Assembly: GCA_949286295.1 (NCBI GenBank)
Contig: CASECK010000111.1
Coordinates: 1-10,652, forward strand
DNA from: an uncultured bacterium
Lineage (GTDB): Bacteria > Bacillota > Clostridia > Oscillospirales > Oscillospiraceae
Reading direction: 5' to 3'
DNA length: 10,652 nt
A program made the position numbers and the translations under genes. The notes beneath the pieces are model-generated. The model searched no databases and was not told where the DNA came from. It worked only from the letters and a program-made list of their open reading frames with translations. Shown piece by piece: positions 1 through 6,439 of this stretch. How positions within the stretch are numbered: the stretch's first letter is position 1; every line of letters begins with the position of its first letter.

Positions 1-198
1 CTCTCCGCCGCCCAAAACCGGGAGGTGGTCACCCTCAACGTGGGCGACCAGGTGACCATCGACCACGCCGTCCCCGCTCAGAGCGGCACAAGCGCCGTTG
101 CGGACCCCCAGACGATTTTGGACGGCTACACCTTGACCATCCACAGCCGGTCCCAGGCCCAGCCTGCCGCCGGAGCGGCGCAGATGCAAGCCTCCTAA
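1..198 (+). CDS. C-terminal fragment of an unrecognised protein
   Basis: Frame 1 is open from the first base of the window to a TAA at 196-198, giving the last 65 residues of a protein whose start lies outside. The visible part has alternating polar and hydrophobic residues suggestive of beta structure (VVTLNVGDQVTI, then ILDGYTLTIH), and ends in an Ala/Gln-rich tail (about SQAQPAAGAAQMQAS), which looks disordered. I do not recognise the family and give no function. Support for coding comes from the open frame, the codon use matching neighbouring genes, and a strong hairpin beginning 12 bases after the stop. The gene converges on the GIY-YIG gene on the other strand. The segment is short, so a chance open frame cannot be fully excluded. 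Confidence 0.6.
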   Translation, partial: LSAAQNREVVTLNVGDQVTIDHAVPAQSGTSAVADPQTILDGYTLTIHSRSQAQPAAGAAQMQAS

Positions 199-209
199 TC
201 CGTACCGAA

Positions 210-244
210 AAACCGGGAGCGCCCTATCATGGCGCTCCCGGTTT
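210..244. terminator. Hairpin terminator between convergent genes
   Basis: A perfect 14-bp inverted repeat (210-223 with 231-244) encloses a 7-base loop. Read on the minus strand, the stem runs into a short T run (complement of the A's at 208-212), so it fits best as the intrinsic terminator of the GIY-YIG gene. Read on the plus strand the tail is only TTT then CACACG, so it would be a weaker stop for the 1-198 gene. The stem overlaps the last codons of the minus-strand gene, whose stop lies in the loop. Confidence 0.8.
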
Positions 245-502
245 CACACGCTTCCCCTCTTCCCCGGCAATCAGAGCCTCCTTGGCTGCGCGGGAGAGCT
301 TTTTCACCGCCATCTCCCGGCGCAGGGCCGACGGCCTGTCCGGCTGCCGCTCCACATAGGCCAGCTCCAGCGGTCCGCGGCCCCGGGTGTACTTGGCCCC
401 TTTCCCCGCCCGGTGGGCGGCAAGGCGCCGGTCCACATCGTCGGTGATTCCGGTATACAGGCTGCCGTCTCCGCACCGGAGCACATAGACATACCAGGAC
501 AC
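227..502 (-). CDS. GIY-YIG domain protein, YhbQ/YazA (UPF0213) type
   Basis: This 91-residue protein is almost entirely one GIY-YIG nuclease-like domain. The diagnostic first strand pair is visible as YVYVLRC (residues 4-10) and LYTGIT (15-20). It is followed by the helix with Arg near 26 (DDVDRRLAAH) and the helix with the expected acidic residue (RREMAVKKLS, Glu63). Size and layout match the stand-alone bacterial UPF0213 family. Members are related to structure-specific nucleases, but the role of most is unclear, so a DNA repair or processing job is inference. The start chosen is GTG at 500-502, because AAGGAGG lies about 9 bases upstream on the minus strand and the family normally begins at this point. 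A longer frame reaching 592 would overlap the promoter. The stop codon sits in the loop of the downstream terminator hairpin. Confidence 0.9.
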   Translation of the reverse strand: MSWYVYVLRCGDGSLYTGITDDVDRRLAAHRAGKGAKYTRGRGPLELAYVERQPDRPSALRREMAVKKLSRAAKEALIAGEEGKRVKPGAP

Positions 503-563
503 GGGCCTCTCCCTCCTTCCCCCAGGCGCCCTTCTGGCCCAGAGCATCCCGAAGCTGTGCTTC

Positions 564-592
564 ATCATAGCAGATATTCCCCTCCGGCGCAA
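564..592 (-). promoter_or_regulatory. Sigma-A promoter of the GIY-YIG gene
   Basis: On the minus strand TTGCGC (587-592) and TATGAT (564-569) are separated by exactly 17 bp. The -10 is preceded by TGC, giving an extended -10. The expected transcript start near 557 leaves a leader of about 55 bases before the GTG start at 502. It diverges from the trpS promoter, whose -35 begins 82 bp away. Confidence 0.65.
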
Positions 593-673
593 TCCCCGGG
601 CGTCCCTCCCCCGCGCCCCCGCCGCCGGGGCCGGGACTGGGCCGCGCCCAGCGGGGAGGGCTGCGATTTTATG

Positions 674-702
674 TTGCCAAGCGCCCCTTCCAGTGATACA
701 AT
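674..702 (+). promoter_or_regulatory. Sigma-A promoter of the trpS operon
   Basis: TTGCCA (674-679) and TACAAT (697-702) are spaced by 17 bp. The -10 carries an upstream TGA, making an extended -10 (TGNTACAAT). Transcription should start near 709-710, leaving a leader of only about 50 bases before the ATG at 760. That leader is too short for a T-box, a common control of trpS in Firmicutes, so the operon appears to be expressed from a plain promoter. Confidence 0.75.
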
Positions 703-759
703 AAAGTGATATTATATGGGCGCGTTTTCACGCGCTCTGAGATAAAGGAGCCACATTCG

Positions 760-1758
760 ATGGAAGAGAAAAAGGTAATGCTCTCCGGCATCCAGCCCAG
801 CGGAGACCTGCATCTGGGCAACTATCTGGGGGCCATCAAAAACTGGGGCGCCCGGGCCGAGGAGTTTGAGTGCTTTTACTTTATGGCCGATATGCACACC
901 ATCACTGTCCGGCAAAACCCCGCCGACCTGCGCCGCCGCACCCTGGAGCAGCTGGCCCAGTATATCGCCTGCGGTCTGGACCCGGAGAAAAACACCCTGT
1001 TCATCCAGTCCCATGTCTCAGCCCACGCCCAGCTGGGGTGGGTGCTCAACTGCTACACCATGTTCGGCGAGCTGTCCCGGATGACCCAGTTTAAGGATAA
1101 ATCCGCCAAGCACAAGGACAACATCAACGGGGGGCTGTTCACCTACCCCTCCCTCATGGCCGCCGACATCCTGCTCTATCAGCCCGACTTTGTCCCCGTG
1201 GGCGAGGATCAGAAGCAGCACGTGGAGCTGACCCGGAATATTGTCCAGCGTTTCAACGGAATCTACGGGGATGTGTTCAAAATGCCCCAGCCCTATATTC
1301 CCAAGGCCGGCGCCCGAATCATGGGCCTGACCGCCCCGGAGGCCAAAATGAGCAAGTCCGTCCCCGAGGGCTGCGTATTTCTGATGGAAAAGCCGGAGGA
1401 CATCGCCCGGAAATTCAAGCGGGCCGTCACCGACAGCGACACCGAGCGCTGCGTACACTTCGACCCAGAGCGCAAGCCCGGGGTGTCCAACCTGATGAAC
1501 ATCTACTGCGCCGTCACAGGGAAGGACCGCCAGGCGGTCGAGGCGGAATTCTCCGGCCAAGGCTACGGCGCGTTTAAGACCGCCGTGGGCGACGCGGTGG
1601 TGGAGACCCTGCGCCCCATCCGGGAGGAGGCCGCGCGCATCCTGGCCGATAAGGCCTATTTGGAGAAGGTCTACACAGAAGGGGCCCAGAAGGCCTCCTA
1701 TGTGGCCAACAAAACCCTGCGCAAGGTATACAAAAAGATTGGCTTTGTGGCCCGGTAA
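760..1758 (+). CDS. trpS: Tryptophanyl-tRNA synthetase
   Basis: This class Ic aminoacyl-tRNA synthetase activates tryptophan with ATP and charges tRNA-Trp in the cytoplasm. The 332-residue protein has the usual bacterial TrpRS length. The HIGH-type motif is PSGDLHLGN (residues 13-21), the KMSKS loop is AKMSKS (195-200), and the tryptophan pocket segment AADILLY (134-140) and the GEDQKQH motif (148-154) are intact. The Rossmann core is followed by the helical anticodon-binding region, ending in a Lys/Arg-rich tail. The start is ATG at 760, with AAAGGAG at 744-750 as ribosome binding site; an in-frame start at 706 would lie inside the promoter. It is the first gene of a plus-strand run, with only 18 bases to the next start, so wall polymer genes are probably co-transcribed with it. 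No sign of damage. Confidence 0.98.
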   Translation: MEEKKVMLSGIQPSGDLHLGNYLGAIKNWGARAEEFECFYFMADMHTITVRQNPADLRRRTLEQLAQYIACGLDPEKNTLFIQSHVSAHAQLGWVLNCYTMFGELSRMTQFKDKSAKHKDNINGGLFTYPSLMAADILLYQPDFVPVGEDQKQHVELTRNIVQRFNGIYGDVFKMPQPYIPKAGARIMGLTAPEAKMSKSVPEGCVFLMEKPEDIARKFKRAVTDSDTERCVHFDPERKPGVSNLMNIYCAVTGKDRQAVEAEFSGQGYGAFKTAVGDAVVETLRPIREEAARILADKAYLEKVYTEGAQKASYVANKTLRKVYKKIGFVAR

Positions 1759-1776
1759 CAGATAGAAGGAGCGAGT

Positions 1777-2934
1777 ATGCCTACCATTCAGCTTCCCGTC
1801 ATCGGATTTTCCGCCGCCGCCCTGCTCACCTCCGCCCTGGTGGCCCTGCTCACCACGCCGGTGGTGCGCGCCCTGGCCTTTCGCGTCGGCGCGGTGGACG
1901 TCCCCAAGGACTCCAGACGGATGCACAACCACCCCATCCCCCGTATGGGCGGGCTGGCCATCTTCTTTGGCTTTCTCCTCAGCGTGCTCATCTTCCTGCC
2001 CCTGACCCGGGAGCTGCGGGGGATGCTGCTGGGAGGGGTCATCATCGTCATCCTGGGCATCCTGGACGACATCTACGCCCTGCCCGCCAAGCCCAAGTTT
2101 CTGGTCCAGATTGCCGCCGCCCTGGTGGCGGTGACCCAGGGCAACCAAATCGACTTTCTCTCCAACCCCAATATCTTTAGCAGCGAGCCCTTCTGGGAGT
2201 TGGGGTGGCTGTCTGTCCCCATCACCGTGCTGTGGATTGTGGGCATCACCAACGCGGTCAACCTGATTGACGGGTTGGACGGCCTGGCCTGCGGCGTGTC
2301 CACCATCAGCTCCATGACCTTGCTGGTCATCGCCCTGAGTGTGGCCGAGCCGGATGTGGCCATCCTCACCGCCGCCCTGGCGGGGGGCTGCATCGGCTTT
2401 CTGCCCTATAACCTGAACCCGGCCAAGATTTTCATGGGGGACACCGGCTCCACCTTTTTGGGCTTTGTGCTGGCGGTGGTGTCCATCCAGGGGCTGTTCA
2501 AGTTTCATATGATCATCTCCTTCGCCGTCCCCTTCCTCATGCTGGGCCTGCCGATTTTTGACACCTGCTTTGCCATCCTCCGGCGGGTGGCCAAGGGGCA
2601 GTCCCCCATGACTCCGGACCGGGGGCACATCCACCACCGGCTTATTGACATGGGCTTTACCCAGAAGCAGGCGGTGGCCATGCTGTACGTCATCTCCGCC
2701 ATCCTGGGGCTGTCCGCCGTGGTCCTGACCACCATCGGCGTGGTCAAGGCTATGTTCTTCCTGCTGGCCCTGGGCTGCGCCGGTTTTCTGGCCGGGAAGC
2801 TGTATCTCAGCCACAACAGCGCCAGTACCGGCGAACCGCCGCCCCGGAACGAGGGGGAGCGCCGCCGGAAGCACCGCACCCAGCTGTCCGGCAACGACAA
2901 CTTTTTTGGCGAGGAGGACACATCGGACAAATGA
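1777..2934 (+). CDS. tagO: Undecaprenyl-phosphate GlcNAc-1-phosphate transferase, TagO/WecA type
   Basis: This polytopic membrane enzyme of the MraY/WecA family transfers GlcNAc-1-phosphate from UDP-GlcNAc to undecaprenyl phosphate at the inner face of the membrane. It is the first committed step of wall teichoic acid and similar wall polymers. The 385-residue product has about ten hydrophobic segments. Family motifs are all present: DVPKDSRRMH...PRMGG (41-59), the Mg-binding pair in LDDIY (D97, D98), NLIDGLDGL (162-170), the FMGDTGS loop (219-225), and the WecA-type HIHHRL (284-289), which separates it from MraY. AGAAGGAG at 1764-1771 sets the start. The stop overlaps the epimerase start as ATGA, so the two are translationally coupled. 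Odd feature: a charged, hydrophilic tail of about 38 residues (348-385) after the last membrane segment. The symbol could equally be wecA; tagO is preferred for a Firmicute. Confidence 0.93.
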   Translation: MPTIQLPVIGFSAAALLTSALVALLTTPVVRALAFRVGAVDVPKDSRRMHNHPIPRMGGLAIFFGFLLSVLIFLPLTRELRGMLLGGVIIVILGILDDIYALPAKPKFLVQIAAALVAVTQGNQIDFLSNPNIFSSEPFWELGWLSVPITVLWIVGITNAVNLIDGLDGLACGVSTISSMTLLVIALSVAEPDVAILTAALAGGCIGFLPYNLNPAKIFMGDTGSTFLGFVLAVVSIQGLFKFHMIISFAVPFLMLGLPIFDTCFAILRRVAKGQSPMTPDRGHIHHRLIDMGFTQKQAVAMLYVISAILGLSAVVLTTIGVVKAMFFLLALGCAGFLAGKLYLSHNSASTGEPPPRNEGERRRKHRTQLSGNDNFFGEEDTSDK

Positions 2935-4079
2935 GTAAAATCAAGGTAATGACCGTGTTCGGCACCCGGCCCGAGGCCGTGAAAATGGCCCCGCTTGCCC
3001 TGGAGCTGTCCCGCCGGCCGGAGTTTGACGCCAAGTGCTGCGTCACCGCCCAGCACCGGGAGATGCTGGACTCGGTGCTGAATATTTTTCATGTGAAGCC
3101 CGACTACGACCTGAACATCATGCAGCCGCGGCAGACTCTGTCCGACATCACCTGCAAGAGCCTTCTGGGCATGGAGCAGGTGCTGGAGCAGGCCAAGCCA
3201 GACCTGATTTTGGTCCACGGGGACACTTCCACCACCTTTGCCGGGGCCCTGGCCGCCTTTTACCATAAAATTCCCGTCGGCCACGTGGAGGCCGGCCTGC
3301 GGACCTATGACAAGCTCTCCCCCTACCCCGAGGAGATGAACCGCAAACTGGTGGGGGCCATCGCAGACCTGCACTTCTGCCCCACCGCCCGCAACCGGGA
3401 GAATTTGGCCCGGGAGAATATCACCTCCGGGGTGTTTGTCACCGGCAATACGGTGATTGACGCCCTCCAAACCACTGTTGTAAAGGACTTTACCTTTTCA
3501 GAGCCTATTCTCAATCAATTTGATTACGCCCATCAAAAGGTGATTCTCATCACCTGCCACCGCCGGGAAAACTATGGCCGGCCCATGGCCAATATCATGA
3601 CCGCCCTGCGCCGCATTGCCGATGCGTTCCCGGACACCCAGCTTGTCTACCCCGTGCATCTCTCCCCCGTGGTCCAGGAGTCGGCCAAAACCTATCTGGG
3701 GGGCCACCAGCGCATCCACCTTATCGCCCCGCTGTCGGTGGACGAGATGCACAACCTGATGGCCCGGTGCTACCTGGTAATGACCGACTCCGGCGGCCTT
3801 CAGGAGGAGGCCCCCGCCCTGGGCAAGCCGGTGCTTGTCCTGCGCCGGGAGACCGAGCGGCCAGAGGCGGTGGAGGCGGGCACGGTGCGCCTGGCCGGTG
3901 TGGAGGAGGAGAATATCTTCCGCCTGGCCGCCCAGCTGCTGTCCGACCGGGAGGAGTACCAGCGGATGGCCCGCGCCGTCAACCCTTACGGGGACGGGCA
4001 GGCCTGCCGCCGCATCGCCGGCGCCATCGCCTGGCACTTTGGCCAGCGCCCCCAGCCCCCCGAGGCCTTTGGCGGCTGA
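2931..4079 (+). CDS. wecB: UDP-N-acetylglucosamine 2-epimerase (non-hydrolysing)
   Basis: This cytoplasmic enzyme interconverts UDP-GlcNAc and UDP-ManNAc, supplying ManNAc for the GlcNAc-ManNAc linkage unit of wall teichoic acid or another surface polymer. In Bacillus the same gene is called mnaA. The 382 residues match the family length, with two Rossmann-like domains. Visible motifs are GTRPEAVKMAPL (11-22, with Arg13 and Lys18), HGDTSTTF (96-103, Asp98), HVEAGLRT (118-125, Glu120), PYPEEMNR (131-138), VTGNTVIDAL (170-179), the catalytic-region HRREN (210-214, His210), VYPVHLSP (239-246) and TDSGGLQEEAPALGKPVL (285-302). The key residues known from the E. coli enzyme all have counterparts. 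The ATG overlaps the stop of the upstream transferase by 4 bases; pairing of these two genes is strong support for a joint role in wall polymer precursor supply. Confidence 0.96.
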   Translation: MSKIKVMTVFGTRPEAVKMAPLALELSRRPEFDAKCCVTAQHREMLDSVLNIFHVKPDYDLNIMQPRQTLSDITCKSLLGMEQVLEQAKPDLILVHGDTSTTFAGALAAFYHKIPVGHVEAGLRTYDKLSPYPEEMNRKLVGAIADLHFCPTARNRENLARENITSGVFVTGNTVIDALQTTVVKDFTFSEPILNQFDYAHQKVILITCHRRENYGRPMANIMTALRRIADAFPDTQLVYPVHLSPVVQESAKTYLGGHQRIHLIAPLSVDEMHNLMARCYLVMTDSGGLQEEAPALGKPVLVLRRETERPEAVEAGTVRLAGVEEENIFRLAAQLLSDREEYQRMARAVNPYGDGQACRRIAGAIAWHFGQRPQPPEAFGG

Positions 4080-4113
4080 GGGCCGCATACCTGGATAAGG
4101 AGAGGAGGCCACC

Positions 4114-4875
4114 ATGGAACAAAAGAACCGGCGCTTTATCGTGGCGGCCATCATCCTGGTCATCGCGGGAGCCATGCTGGCCAGCTTTGGGCGCAACCTG
4201 TTCGGGCTGCGCACACCGGCGGTGGGCCTGCCCGAGCCCAGCGACAGCTCCCAGGGGCCGGAGGGCGCGCCGCCGGATGCTGACCGGCTTCAGCCCGTGG
4301 AGGTGACCGTCCAGACTGTTACCGGCGTGGTGGCCACCCTGGCCCGCCCGGAGAGCTATTACCGGGAGCTGACGGTAGAGACCTTCTGGGACGGCGGCTC
4401 CTCCGCCACCCAGGTCCAGGTCTGGTCCGACGGCGGCTGGAGTCACAGCATCCAGACTCTCCCCTCCCGGGTCATCCGCCATGACCTGACCGGGGAGGGC
4501 ACGCTGTACTACTGGTATGACGGCTCCCGCCAGTATGAGACCGCCCCCGCCGATTCCCGCTCCTCCGACCTGGCCCAGCATATTCCCACCTATGAGACGG
4601 TGCTGGAGCTGGAGGCCGGGGACATCTCGGCCGCCGGTTACGAGCTGCGGGGCGAGCTGCCCTGCATCTTCGTGGAGGTCCGCTCCCCCGAGCTCAATCT
4701 GACCCACCGTTACTGGGTCAGCGTGGACAGCGGCCTGTTGGTGGGCGCGGAGACGTTAGAGGGGGAAATCTTATGCTACCGGATGAGCGCCTACTCCCCT
4801 GTTCAGACCCCCTGTCCCCCGGAGGCGGAGTTTATCCTGCCCGACGGCACGCTTTTACACCAGGTGGACAGCTGA
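4114..4875 (+). CDS. Membrane-anchored extracytoplasmic protein, family not recognised
   Basis: This 253-residue protein begins with a short basic N-terminus and one hydrophobic helix (about residues 8-25, uncleaved anchor or signal peptide without an obvious lipobox). A Pro/Ser/Gly-rich linker (about 34-57) and a domain of about 190 residues follow. That domain is rich in Thr, Val, Tyr and Trp with alternating strands (for example LYYWYDGSRQYET, 131-143, and RYWVSVDSGLLVGAE, 199-213), with three cysteines (184, 221, 234). The strand pattern and the late 'W-VD-SGLLV' turn recall LolA/RseB-like lipid-binding folds, but this is only a resemblance by eye. The start is ATG 4114, preceded by an AGGAGAGGAGG purine run. 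It lies 34 bases after the epimerase and ends the operon, so a surface or wall-related role is inferred from context. It converges on the gene at 4900 with a 24-base gap in which I see no terminator. Confidence 0.85.
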   Translation: MEQKNRRFIVAAIILVIAGAMLASFGRNLFGLRTPAVGLPEPSDSSQGPEGAPPDADRLQPVEVTVQTVTGVVATLARPESYYRELTVETFWDGGSSATQVQVWSDGGWSHSIQTLPSRVIRHDLTGEGTLYYWYDGSRQYETAPADSRSSDLAQHIPTYETVLELEAGDISAAGYELRGELPCIFVEVRSPELNLTHRYWVSVDSGLLVGAETLEGEILCYRMSAYSPVQTPCPPEAEFILPDGTLLHQVDS

Positions 4876-4899
4876 CCCCCTGCCAGGCCATACGGGCGC

Positions 4900-5166
4900 T
4901 CACTCCTGCTCCCACAGACCCATGATAAGCACAAGCCCCAGGGCGATGACCGGTTCCAGGTCGTCGCCCTCTGCCAATAAGTACAGCAGGATGAGCAGGA
5001 GCAGGATATCTCCGGCATCCAGTCCATCCAGCCGCAGGCTTTTCAACAGGCCCTGCAGCGCGCCCCCGCCCGGAAGCCGCTCCGGTCCGCTCGGTCCCCA
5101 GCGCTCTCGCTCTCCGTCCGCCCGGACCCAGGCGGCCTCCTCCTGGGGGATATAGCGGTTATACAA
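4900..5166 (-). CDS. Small membrane protein of unknown function (YNRYIP N-terminus)
   Basis: This 88-residue protein starts at TTG (5164-5166) with MYNRYIPQEE, an N-terminal motif I associate with small hypothetical proteins of Clostridia. The middle is Arg/Gly/Pro-rich. The C-terminal half has two hydrophobic segments (about 52-64, DILLLLILLYLL-type, and 72-84) split by an acidic GDDLEP turn, so it probably forms a membrane hairpin with a soluble N-terminus. The gene overlaps the 3' end of the upstream gene by 8 bases (the upstream stop is at 5159-5161), which suggests translational coupling and makes the TTG start believable. It is the last gene of a three-gene minus-strand cluster. No enzymatic motif is visible. 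Function unknown. Confidence 0.7.
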   Translation of the reverse strand: MYNRYIPQEEAAWVRADGERERWGPSGPERLPGGGALQGLLKSLRLDGLDAGDILLLLILLYLLAEGDDLEPVIALGLVLIMGLWEQE

Positions 5167-5575
5167 CCCCCTGCGCCCCCCTTCCGTTCAGCGCCCCCAG
5201 CGCCGCCCGGACCGCCCTGGCCATCCGGGCAATCTGGATAGCTCTGTCCAGCTTCGGCCGCCGCTCCTCCCGGAGGAAGGGGCGCAGCGCCTCCAAAAGG
5301 GCGGCGCTGCGGTCCTGGGTGCTGTTCATCTGCCGCAGCACATCCATCCCCACCTGGAGCATCCGGGGGTCCAGCTGTTCCAGCAGAGCCGACAGGTCCT
5401 GACTCTGCTCCCCTCCCCCCTCTTTGGGGGCCGCCTCCGCCTCTCCAGACCCCTCCTGGCCGCCGGCGGGCTGCTCCCCGGACAGGGACCGGGCCAGGGC
5501 CATAATCTGCCCCATGGCCTGCCGGTCCCCCAGGATGGAATTCAGTTTTTCCTCAAACTCCGCCACCGGCTGCAC
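5159..5575 (-). CDS. Helical protein of unknown function, middle gene of small cluster
   Basis: This 138-residue protein is predicted from composition to be mainly helical and soluble. Residues 7-32 form a conserved-looking helix (FEEKLNSILGDRQAMGQIMALARSLS). Residues 33-59 form a Gly/Glu/Ala-rich linker that looks disordered. Residues 60-130 form a second helical region (DLSALLEQLDPRMLQ..., then LLEALRPFLREERRPKLDRAIQ) ending in an Arg-rich amphipathic helix. No catalytic motif or membrane segment is seen. The start is GTG at 5573-5575, supported by GGAGGGG about 6-8 bases upstream. It begins 33 bases after the stop of the upstream small gene and overlaps the downstream one. The charged C-terminal helix could bind a membrane or nucleic acid, but that is speculation. 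Confidence 0.75.
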   Translation of the reverse strand: MQPVAEFEEKLNSILGDRQAMGQIMALARSLSGEQPAGGQEGSGEAEAAPKEGGGEQSQDLSALLEQLDPRMLQVGMDVLRQMNSTQDRSAALLEALRPFLREERRPKLDRAIQIARMARAVRAALGALNGRGAQGVV

Positions 5576-5608
5576 CTTCTTCCCCTCCGGCCCGGCCGGG
5601 CCGCCCTA

Positions 5609-5890
5609 TCACTCTATGCCCGCCTGCCTGGCCTGATCGCCAATCCGCCGCACCAGCTCGGCCCCCTCCTTGGAGTTCATCAGCCGCTCCACCATGGCCA
5701 TCAGCTCCTCCGGCGACCCCGCCGCGGCAGCCTGGGCCGCCTGCCGGACCTGGCCCTCCTGGCGGCTGAGCAGCTGCATAAGCTCCCTGGCCTCGCCGGA
5801 CTGGGCCAGCCGGGAAATGGCCCGGCGGTCTTTCTCCAGCTCCTCCATGGCCCGCGCCGGGCCCTGGAAGCGCTCCTGCCTGCTGTCCAT
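5609..5890 (-). CDS. Small helical protein of unknown function, first gene of cluster
   Basis: This 93-residue, strongly charged, Ala/Glu/Arg/Gln-rich protein looks helical throughout and may form a coiled coil (for example MEELEKDRRAISRLAQSGEA, residues 15-34). The C-terminal stretch EELMAMVERLMNSKEGAELV (61-80) resembles the N-terminal helix of the next gene product (both have a short G/NS turn between helices), which hints at related helical repeats. The start is ATG at 5888-5890 with GGAGG about 7 bases upstream; an upstream in-frame start at 5950 would run over the promoter and the divergent gene's ribosome binding site. No function can be assigned. It leads a three-gene minus-strand cluster divergent from the metallophosphoesterase gene. 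Confidence 0.75.
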   Translation of the reverse strand: MDSRQERFQGPARAMEELEKDRRAISRLAQSGEARELMQLLSRQEGQVRQAAQAAAAGSPEELMAMVERLMNSKEGAELVRRIGDQARQAGIE

Positions 5891-5919
5891 AAGCTCTCCT
5901 CCCCAGTTTGATTTACTCC

Positions 5920-5946
5920 AGTATATGCGCACGCGCTGACGAGGTG
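5920..5946 (-). promoter_or_regulatory. Candidate promoter of the small-gene cluster (CACC-N15-CATATACT)
   Basis: On the minus strand CATATACT (5920-5927) has CACC 15 bp upstream (5943-5946). This fits the mother-cell sigma-K type pattern known from Bacillus (mACm, about 15-17 bp, CATAnnnT) better than sigma-A: TATACT is a fair -10, but the hexamer 17 bp upstream is GTCACC, a poor -35. Predicted leader is about 20 bases. The CACC is the complement of bases in the ribosome binding site of the divergent gene, so chance is possible. Confidence 0.35.
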
Positions 5947-5952
5947 ACACAG

Positions 5953-6414
5953 TTGACCATTTTAGTTTTATCCGACTCCCACCGCTCCATGTCCGGCATC
6001 TATGCCGCCATAGACGCCGTCCGGCCCGACCAGGTCATCCATTTGGGGGACCTGATGCCGGACGCCCAGCAGGCCAGTCTGGCCTACCCGGACCTCCCCT
6101 TCTGCATGGTGCCGGGAAACTGCGACGGCTGGACCGATGCGCCCTTGAAAAAGCAGGTCTCCATCGGCGGCGTCTCCATCCTCCTGTCCCACGGCCACCT
6201 GTGGCACGTGAAAAGCGGCTTTGACGCGGCCATCGCCGACGCCCGGGCCTCTGGGGTGGATATTCTGCTCTTTGGCCACACCCACCAGGCGGTGTGCCGG
6301 CAACTGGAGGACGGGCTGTGGCTGCTCAACCCCGGGTCCAGCCGTTCCACCTACGGGGTGATCACGATCCAGGAGCGCCGGGTGATTCGCTGCGCGGTCT
6401 GCCAGCAGGACTAA
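5953..6414 (+). CDS. YfcE/MJ0936-type metallophosphoesterase
   Basis: This 153-residue protein is a small calcineurin-like phosphodiesterase that would hydrolyse phosphodiesters with two bound metal ions; its natural substrate is unknown. The full metal-site set is visible: DSH (Asp8, His10), GD (Asp33 in HLGD), GNCD (55-58, Asn56), SHGH (79-82, His80), and GHTH (108-111, His109 and His111). Length equals the family norm. The start chosen is TTG at 5953, because GAGGTGA (5941-5947) lies 5 bases upstream and the protein then begins directly with the first beta strand (MTILVLSDSH). The longer frame from 5908 adds 15 residues without a ribosome binding site. It is followed after 25 bases by the cardiolipin synthase gene, probably in the same operon. 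I see no convincing sigma-A promoter in front of it. Confidence 0.93.
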   Translation: MTILVLSDSHRSMSGIYAAIDAVRPDQVIHLGDLMPDAQQASLAYPDLPFCMVPGNCDGWTDAPLKKQVSIGGVSILLSHGHLWHVKSGFDAAIADARASGVDILLFGHTHQAVCRQLEDGLWLLNPGSSRSTYGVITIQERRVIRCAVCQQD

Positions 6415-6439
6415 ATCATCGCCCGGACGAGGTGCCTTC

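Noticed and set aside
413..709. 98-aa plus-strand frame before trpS
   Set aside because: It crosses both divergent promoters and the GIY-YIG gene, is Pro/Arg-rich and has no ribosome binding site.
706..759. T-box riboswitch in front of trpS
   Set aside because: Only about 50 bases lie between the predicted transcript start and the ATG, with no specifier stem or antiterminator.
1018..2874. 618-aa open frame on the minus strand, across the trpS end and most of tagO
   Set aside because: It lies antisense to two well supported genes with full family motifs, is full of Gly/His/Gln/Asp without any domain, and is a known by-product of GC-rich third codon positions.
2505..3470. 321-aa minus-strand frame across tagO and wecB
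   Set aside because: Antisense shadow of two coupled real genes; no ribosome binding site or recognisable domain.
3498..4707. 238-aa and 242-aa minus-strand frames over wecB and the anchored protein
   Set aside because: Low-complexity Gly/Ala/Pro composition opposite genuine coding frames.
4876..4899. Terminator between the convergent genes at 4875 and 4900
   Set aside because: No stem of useful length with a T run could be found in the 24-base gap.
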